Source of the DNA: Melghirimyces thermohalophilus | Lineage (GTDB): Bacteria; Bacillota; Bacilli; Thermoactinomycetales; DSM-45169 | Direction: 5' to 3' | DNA: 64,000 bases | Assembly: GCF_900102685.1 (NCBI RefSeq) | Contig: NZ_FMZA01000002.1 | Coordinates: 168,628 to 232,627, forward strand | Shown: positions 59,828 to 64,000 of the stretch, one piece after another | How positions within the stretch are numbered: position 1 is the first letter of the stretch | Layout: every line of letters begins with the position of its first letter | Made by a program: the position numbers and the translations under genes | Notes under the pieces: generated by a model | Database searches by the model: none | What the model was told of the DNA's origin: nothing | The model's input: the letters and a program-made list of their open reading frames with translations, nothing else

Positions 59828-60153
59828 TTGGCAGGAAAATGTATCGCCTGCAGCGAAAGGGTTGATCGAACCGAAAGGAGGAGCCTGATGATCGAGTGGT
59901 TTCAATACAGCTGGCAGGTGGGGAGGAATGGTTCTGATAGTGTGAGGGACTAACAAAAGAAGAGTTGCTGCGCGAGCGGACAGGTGGCCGTTCCCAGTCC
60001 TATCGCGGCTTTGTAGAGACTGACGGCGGCGGACACTTCATCGGGGAGAGATATCAACAGGGTCATCGTTGTGGTAAAAAGCCGCCGTCTTTAGCAACCG
60101 AACATCTCCGAAAAACAAGAGCCCGGCACCGAAGTTGGTACCGGGTCTCTTTG
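59828..60153. other. Intergenic region with a possible tiny gene
   Basis: ATG 59888 after GAAAGGAGG starts a 21-codon frame (MIEWFQYSWQVGRNGSDSVRD). A second frame continues shortly after (LTKEELLRERTGGRSQSYRGFVET), so the two may be one small gene broken by a frameshift. At 60118-60153 an inverted repeat (AGAGCCCGGCACC/GGTACCGGGTCTCT) with T-run looks like the terminator of the globin gene on the minus strand. Confidence 0.4.
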
Positions 60154-60561
60154 TTACTGGGAGGAAGGATCCTGGTCTTCCCCGGGCTGGTTTACCATAT
60201 GGCCGGCTGTGATGTAAAGCCGTCCCCACATTTCTTCTCTTACCTTCCCTTCGATCCCCACCTCATCGAGAGCTTTTGCCATACAACGGAGCCAAGCTTC
60301 CGCCCGTTGGGGAGTGATGGGGAAGGGCAGGTGGCGAGCCCGCATCCTCGGAGGACCGTATTTCCGGGTATAAAGGGGAGGGCCTCCAAAAAACTGGGTC
60401 AAAAAAAGTCGCTGTTTTTCCATGACCGGCCGGATATCATCGGGAAAGATCGGGGCCAACAAGGGGTCCCGCTGTACTCGGGGATAAAAAGCTTCCACAA
60501 TTCGGCTGATCGTTGGATACCCGCCGATTCGGTCATAAATGGTGATGGGTTCCTGCGACAA
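60154..60561 (-). CDS. Truncated haemoglobin, group II
   Basis: Small haem protein of 135 residues of the YjbI/trHbO type. Landmarks: TIYDRIGGYPTISRIVEAFYPRVQRDPLLAPIF at the start, QRLFLTQFFGGPPLYTRKYGPPRMRARHLPFPIT with the proximal His in RARHLPF, and the AEAWLRCMAKAL helix. These proteins bind oxygen and protect against peroxide or nitric oxide. TTG 60561 after AGGAGGGG. It lies between the oxidase cluster and a haem-synthesis gene, a fitting context. It begins 28 bases after the gsaB stop on the same strand. Confidence 0.9.
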   Translation of the reverse strand: MSQEPITIYDRIGGYPTISRIVEAFYPRVQRDPLLAPIFPDDIRPVMEKQRLFLTQFFGGPPLYTRKYGPPRMRARHLPFPITPQRAEAWLRCMAKALDEVGIEGKVREEMWGRLYITAGHMVNQPGEDQDPSSQ

Positions 60562-60589
60562 GAAAATCCCCTCCTGTCTTAAGGCTGGG

Positions 60590-61879
60590 TTATTGACATT
60601 CCGTAAAAGCGATCTCTGCTGCGGCAATGGTTTTCGCCACATCGTCATCGGAGTGGGCGGTGGTGAGGAACCAGGCTTCATATTTGGAGGGGGCGAGGTA
60701 GATCCCCTGTCGCAGCATCGATCGGAAAAACCGGGCAAATTGCGCTCCGTCTGCCTTTTCGGCTCCTTCGTAATCGGTCACATCCTGGTCGGTGAAATAT
60801 AGGGTGAGCGCTCCGCATTTCCGGTTGATCCGAATCGGAACGCCGGCCCGCTTGGCTCCTGTACGGAGGCCCTCTTCCAAGGCGGCTCCTTTTCGCTCCA
60901 GATCCTCATACGTCCCGGGTTGGGCGAGGGCCTCCAAGCAGGCGATTCCTGCCGCCATGGACAGGGGGTTGCCAGCCATGGTTCCCGCCTGGTAGGTGGG
61001 TCCGTTGGGCGCTACCTTCTCCATGATTTCCCGTCGCCCGCCATAAGCGCCGATCGGGAGCCCCCCTCCGATGATCTTACCCATAGCGGTCAGATCAGGT
61101 TCCACCCCGTATAGAGTTTGGACCGCTCCGTAATGAAAGCGGAAGGCGGTGATCACCTCGTCATAAATCACCAGTGCCCCGGCGGCATGGGCTTTTTGCC
61201 GAACGGCTTCCAAAAAACCGGGGGCCGGTTCCACGATCCCGAAGTTTCCAACCAAAGGTTCCACCAGGACCGCTGCTACCTGCTCTCCCCACTTGTCCAG
61301 CGCCTCCTGCAGCGCTTCTGGCTGATTGAAGGGGACGGTGATCACCTCATGGGCCATACTGTTGGGGATGCCTGCGCTGTCGGGAGTGCCCAAGGTGGAT
61401 GGGCCGGAACCAGCGGCAACCAGGACCAAGTCGGAATGGCCGTGGTAACAACCGGCGAATTTGATAATCTTATCTTTTCCGGTGTAAGCCCGGGCGAGGC
61501 GGATGGTGCTCATCACCGCCTCGGTCCCACTGTTGACGAAACGAAGCTGTTCACAGGAGGGAATCGCTTCCCGCAGCATCTGAGCGAAGCGGATCTCCTT
61601 CTCTGTAGGGGCTCCGTACAAAACGCCCTCTTCGGCCGTCTTTTGGATCGCTTTCGTCACCTGAGGATGGGCATGTCCCAGGATGATGGGGCCAAAGGCC
61701 GCCAGATAATCGATGTAGCGGTTGCCATCCTCGTCCCAAAAATAAGCGCCTTGTCCTTTCGCCATATAGACAGGGTGTTCTAGACCGACAGCCTGAAATG
61801 AGCGGGAGGGGCTGTTCACCCCGCCGACGATCACATCTTGTGCCTCTTTATGTAAATGGCTCGATTTTGGATGTGTCAA
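60590..61879 (-). CDS. gsaB: Glutamate-1-semialdehyde 2,1-aminomutase, GsaB type
   Basis: A pyridoxal-phosphate enzyme of haem synthesis making 5-aminolevulinate. 429 residues. Highly conserved text: [71 protein letters not shown] and the Lys in [17 protein letters not shown]. It resembles the second Bacillus copy (GsaB) more than the hem-operon HemL. TTG 61879 follows AAAGGAGG. The haemoglobin gene downstream is likely in the same transcript. Confidence 0.93.
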   Translation of the reverse strand: MTHPKSSHLHKEAQDVIVGGVNSPSRSFQAVGLEHPVYMAKGQGAYFWDEDGNRYIDYLAAFGPIILGHAHPQVTKAIQKTAEEGVLYGAPTEKEIRFAQMLREAIPSCEQLRFVNSGTEAVMSTIRLARAYTGKDKIIKFAGCYHGHSDLVLVAAGSGPSTLGTPDSAGIPNSMAHEVITVPFNQPEALQEALDKWGEQVAAVLVEPLVGNFGIVEPAPGFLEAVRQKAHAAGALVIYDEVITAFRFHYGAVQTLYGVEPDLTAMGKIIGGGLPIGAYGGRREIMEKVAPNGPTYQAGTMAGNPLSMAAGIACLEALAQPGTYEDLERKGAALEEGLRTGAKRAGVPIRINRKCGALTLYFTDQDVTDYEGAEKADGAQFARFFRSMLRQGIYLAPSKYEAWFLTTAHSDDDVAKTIAAAEIAFTECQ

Positions 61880-62075
61880 CTGTGTTCCTCCTTTTTGATT
61901 CCTTCTCTATTGTAGCCGGGGGGAAACCCGTCGGGCAAGGTGCCCGATCAGAAGGGGGAAATGTTTACCGGAAAAAGGGCTCTCCTTTTTATGTGGAAAC
62001 AAACACAGGGATATGTCATGCTGGAAGGGAAATCCCGTGCGGTGATAAAGTCCAAAAGGTAAAGGGGGAAAAGCG

Positions 62076-63011
62076 TTGATCCATATAGTGAATGGAGACG
62101 TGTGGGGGGAACGGTTGCGCGGGTGCACCCCCCTAAAAGGGGAAGTGTTTGTCTGGCGTGAAATGTACGATCTGGGTCCCTTTTCACCTGACTGGGAGCG
62201 AGAAGAATGGATCCAACGCCGGGCCGCTTTTTTTGAGGAACGGATCGGGCTCCCGGCGGAACAGATGAAGATGATCAATCGCTATCAGGAGCAGCGGTTG
62301 GACCGAATTCCCTCCACCACCCAGGTGGTTCTCTGGTTTGGGTCCGACCGATATGATCAGTTGATGCTCTTATACCTGCTCACCCGTATGCGGGATGGGG
62401 ATCGAAAAGGGATCGACTGGGTGGAGGTGCCCGCTAAAGGGGCTGATCAGCTGTCCGACGGAGACCTGGTGCGCCTGTTCGAGGAGCGCCTTCCCATCGA
62501 AGAGGAGCACCTGGTACAGGCCGCCGAAGTTTGGCAGGCCTATATCTCCGATGATCCGCGAGATGTGGAGCGCTGGTTGCACAGGGAAACGGGACGCTTT
62601 CCCTATGCTTTTACGGCTTTACGCAGACATATCCAATACTTTCCCAGCTGTGAAAACGGGTTAAATGCGGTGGAAGCCCTCGCTCTCCGGATCATCGGAG
62701 AAGAGTCTCCTCCCTTTTCCAGCTTATTCCGAGAAGTAAACCGGCAATGCCCCGAAGATGGACTGAGCGATGTACACTTTGCGGCGATTTTAAATGAACT
62801 GGGCGATTGTGAAACCCCTCTGATCCAAACGGAGGCGTCTGATTCGGGAGAAGGGAGAATCCACTTGACTCCCTTGGGAAAAAGGGTTTTGATAGGGACG
62901 GAAGACCGCTTGGCGGCCTGCGGAATCGACTGGTGGCTGGGCGGTGTTCACCTAACTGCTGACACGGATTGGAGAAGAGATGCCAACGGCCATCTCTACA
63001 GAAGGAAATAG
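62076..63011 (+). CDS. DUF1835-family protein
   Basis: 311-residue cytoplasmic protein. The N-terminal domain (IHIVNGDVWGERLR to GEVFVWREMYDLGPF) is DUF1835; the middle has VVLWFGSDRYDQLMLLYLLTRM, and the C-terminal part resembles DUF3658 (winged-helix like, IHLTPLGKRVLIGTEDR). Such proteins occur widely in Bacillales with unknown function. TTG 62076 follows GGGGG. It is read singly, before a terminator. Confidence 0.85.
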   Translation: MIHIVNGDVWGERLRGCTPLKGEVFVWREMYDLGPFSPDWEREEWIQRRAAFFEERIGLPAEQMKMINRYQEQRLDRIPSTTQVVLWFGSDRYDQLMLLYLLTRMRDGDRKGIDWVEVPAKGADQLSDGDLVRLFEERLPIEEEHLVQAAEVWQAYISDDPRDVERWLHRETGRFPYAFTALRRHIQYFPSCENGLNAVEALALRIIGEESPPFSSLFREVNRQCPEDGLSDVHFAAILNELGDCETPLIQTEASDSGEGRIHLTPLGKRVLIGTEDRLAACGIDWWLGGVHLTADTDWRRDANGHLYRRK

Positions 63012-63021
63012 TTCCATGCAG

Positions 63022-63048
63022 CCGTCCGTCGCGGGCGGTTTTTCGTTT
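63022..63048 (+). terminator. Terminator after the DUF1835 gene
   Basis: GCCGTCCG-TCG-CGGGCGGT followed by TTTTTCGTTT. Confidence 0.75.
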
Positions 63049-63152
63049 AGTCTGTACGATTGGCGGGGGCTGTGGTATTCTGAAAATGATGTGTTGTATC
63101 ATATTCAGCCTTGAAGCCGAACTCTTGAAAAACAGGAGTGGGGGAGAGGACG

Positions 63153-64000
63153 TTGTCTTTTTTTAATATAGGGGAGTTATACCGGGATACATACCACATC
63201 GAGCATGTGGAACCTTTTTTTGAGGGTGAGTTGGCCGTCGCATCGGCGGAAGGAAAGCGATACTTTCTGCAGCACGTCCGTTTGCAGAAGCCGGCCCCAC
63301 CCCGGGCGATTCAGCAATACCTTTCACTAAAAAATCATCCTTTGATCGTGCCGTATCTGCAAGTGTTTTCAGAAGAACGGTCACTGGTGACGATCCGTCC
63401 CTATGTTCCGTTCAAGGAGCGTCTCCACCAACGGGTAGCCCGCGGGGAGTTGGAAGAAGACCAGATCATCGCTTGGGTGAGAAGCCTCTTTCCCGTGGAA
63501 AAAGTGTTGAAGGAAAAGCCCCTCCGCATGTATACGCTGTTGCACCCCGCCAACATCGGTGTGACAGAGACCGGGGAATTGCAGGTTTTATACTGCGGCG
63601 TGGAGGGGCGGACATTGCCCGATCCGAAAATGGACTGGGGAAACCTCCTTTATATGCTTTTTTCCGGGAATTTGGTGGACGAGCCGCTCAAAAAGCTGCC
63701 GAGCGAGGCGGACTTTCCCAAACAGCTGGCCAAACTGATCCAGAAAAGTTTCAATCGACCGGCGGAGTCGGTAGCGTCCCAGTTGGACTCTTATTTAAAG
63801 AAGCGAGATTCCACCAGTTTGTTTGACCAGTTGTTCAAGCGTTCCGGTTCTGCAAAGAAAGAGCCGGACTCGACTCCTTCCCCTTCTGCCGCCGAATCCG
63901 ATCGATCATCTCAAACAGAGGGTTCGAGCCTGTTGCAACAGAGGCTGGAGCAGGAGCGCCAAGCTCGGGAGAAACAGGAGCGTCAGGAACGTGAAGAGGC
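63153..64000 (+). CDS. Pseudokinase-like protein, cut by the window end
   Basis: A frame open from TTG 63153 (after GGGGGAGAGG) to the end of the window, 282 codons visible. Residues 1-215 resemble a degenerate Hanks-kinase fold: the catalytic-loop position is YTLLHPANIGVTETGELQVLYCG with HPxN but no catalytic Asp or DFG. A Ser/Pro-rich linker and a charged coiled-coil (LLQQRLEQERQAREKQERQEREE) follow. It shares the HP(A/Q)N signature and overall design with the protein at 34757, which suggests common descent. EssB-like or other pseudokinase scaffolds are possible relatives. Confidence 0.65.
   Translation, partial: MSFFNIGELYRDTYHIEHVEPFFEGELAVASAEGKRYFLQHVRLQKPAPPRAIQQYLSLKNHPLIVPYLQVFSEERSLVTIRPYVPFKERLHQRVARGELEEDQIIAWVRSLFPVEKVLKEKPLRMYTLLHPANIGVTETGELQVLYCGVEGRTLPDPKMDWGNLLYMLFSGNLVDEPLKKLPSEADFPKQLAKLIQKSFNRPAESVASQLDSYLKKRDSTSLFDQLFKRSGSAKKEPDSTPSPSAAESDRSSQTEGSSLLQQRLEQERQAREKQERQEREE

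Noticed and set aside
59965..60582. A 205-codon plus-strand frame
   Set aside because: Most of it is antisense to the truncated haemoglobin gene; only its first part might be a small gene fragment.
1..64000. CRISPR arrays, tRNA and rRNA genes
   Set aside because: I saw no regularly spaced direct repeats with unique spacers, no tRNA-like cloverleaf and no rRNA sequence.

Overview
The window looks like a chromosomal segment of a spore-former of the Bacillales, most likely a Thermoactinomycetaceae-type organism (inference). The evidence is CodY, caa3-type cytochrome oxidase, a T-box leader on proC, a GsaB-type glutamate-1-semialdehyde aminotransferase, an AprX-like subtilase, an RsbT-like kinase, sortase-type surface proteins, strong AAGGAGG ribosome sites and many TTG/GTG starts. 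Housekeeping genes are G+C-rich by eye; the mobile pieces are visibly A+T-richer.

Region 1 (1-11.6 kb) is a metal-resistance island. arsR-arsB-arsC runs rightwards. It faces a leftward arsenic operon (small ORF, arsI, arsR2) that is driven from a promoter with three ArsR boxes. A complete 7.7-kb Tn3-family transposon sits inside the second operon, between arsI and the ribosome site of arsR2, and carries cadC-cadA, a TnpI-type recombinase, its probable resolution site and tnpA. A perfect 34-bp inverted repeat brackets the island.

Region 2 (11.6-21.3 kb) is accessory DNA. It holds an AbrB/Doc toxin-antitoxin pair, a Rok-like DNA-binding protein, a CHRD protein, an orphan tyrosine recombinase preceded by its own array of repeats, and a probable copper locus (two-component system, Met/His-rich lipoprotein, Cys-rich four-helix protein). 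Small unknown and secreted proteins follow.

Region 3 (21.7-31.5 kb) is a gene graveyard. A lysE gene is split into two halves 7.8 kb apart. Between and around them lie fragments of a subtilase, two amidases, a cell-wall-binding protein, an IS5-type transposase and a secreted nuclease, a lipoprotein gene interrupted by a 121-bp MITE, and an intact Hfq paralogue.

Region 4 (31.5-46.1 kb) returns to core genes: a molybdopterin oxidoreductase, an acidic LPXTG protein, a pseudokinase-TPR membrane protein, a GNAT enzyme, an AprX-like protease, proC under a T-box, a DUF402 protein, signal peptidase I, codY, an ABC exporter and an RsbT-like kinase.

Region 5 (46.6-59.8 kb) holds two tandem caa3 oxidase clusters (ctaBCDEFG and ctaBCDEG), separated by a TauE/SafE permease and an Rrf2 regulator. 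The last 4 kb carries a truncated haemoglobin, gsaB, a DUF1835 protein and a second pseudokinase-like protein that runs off the window.
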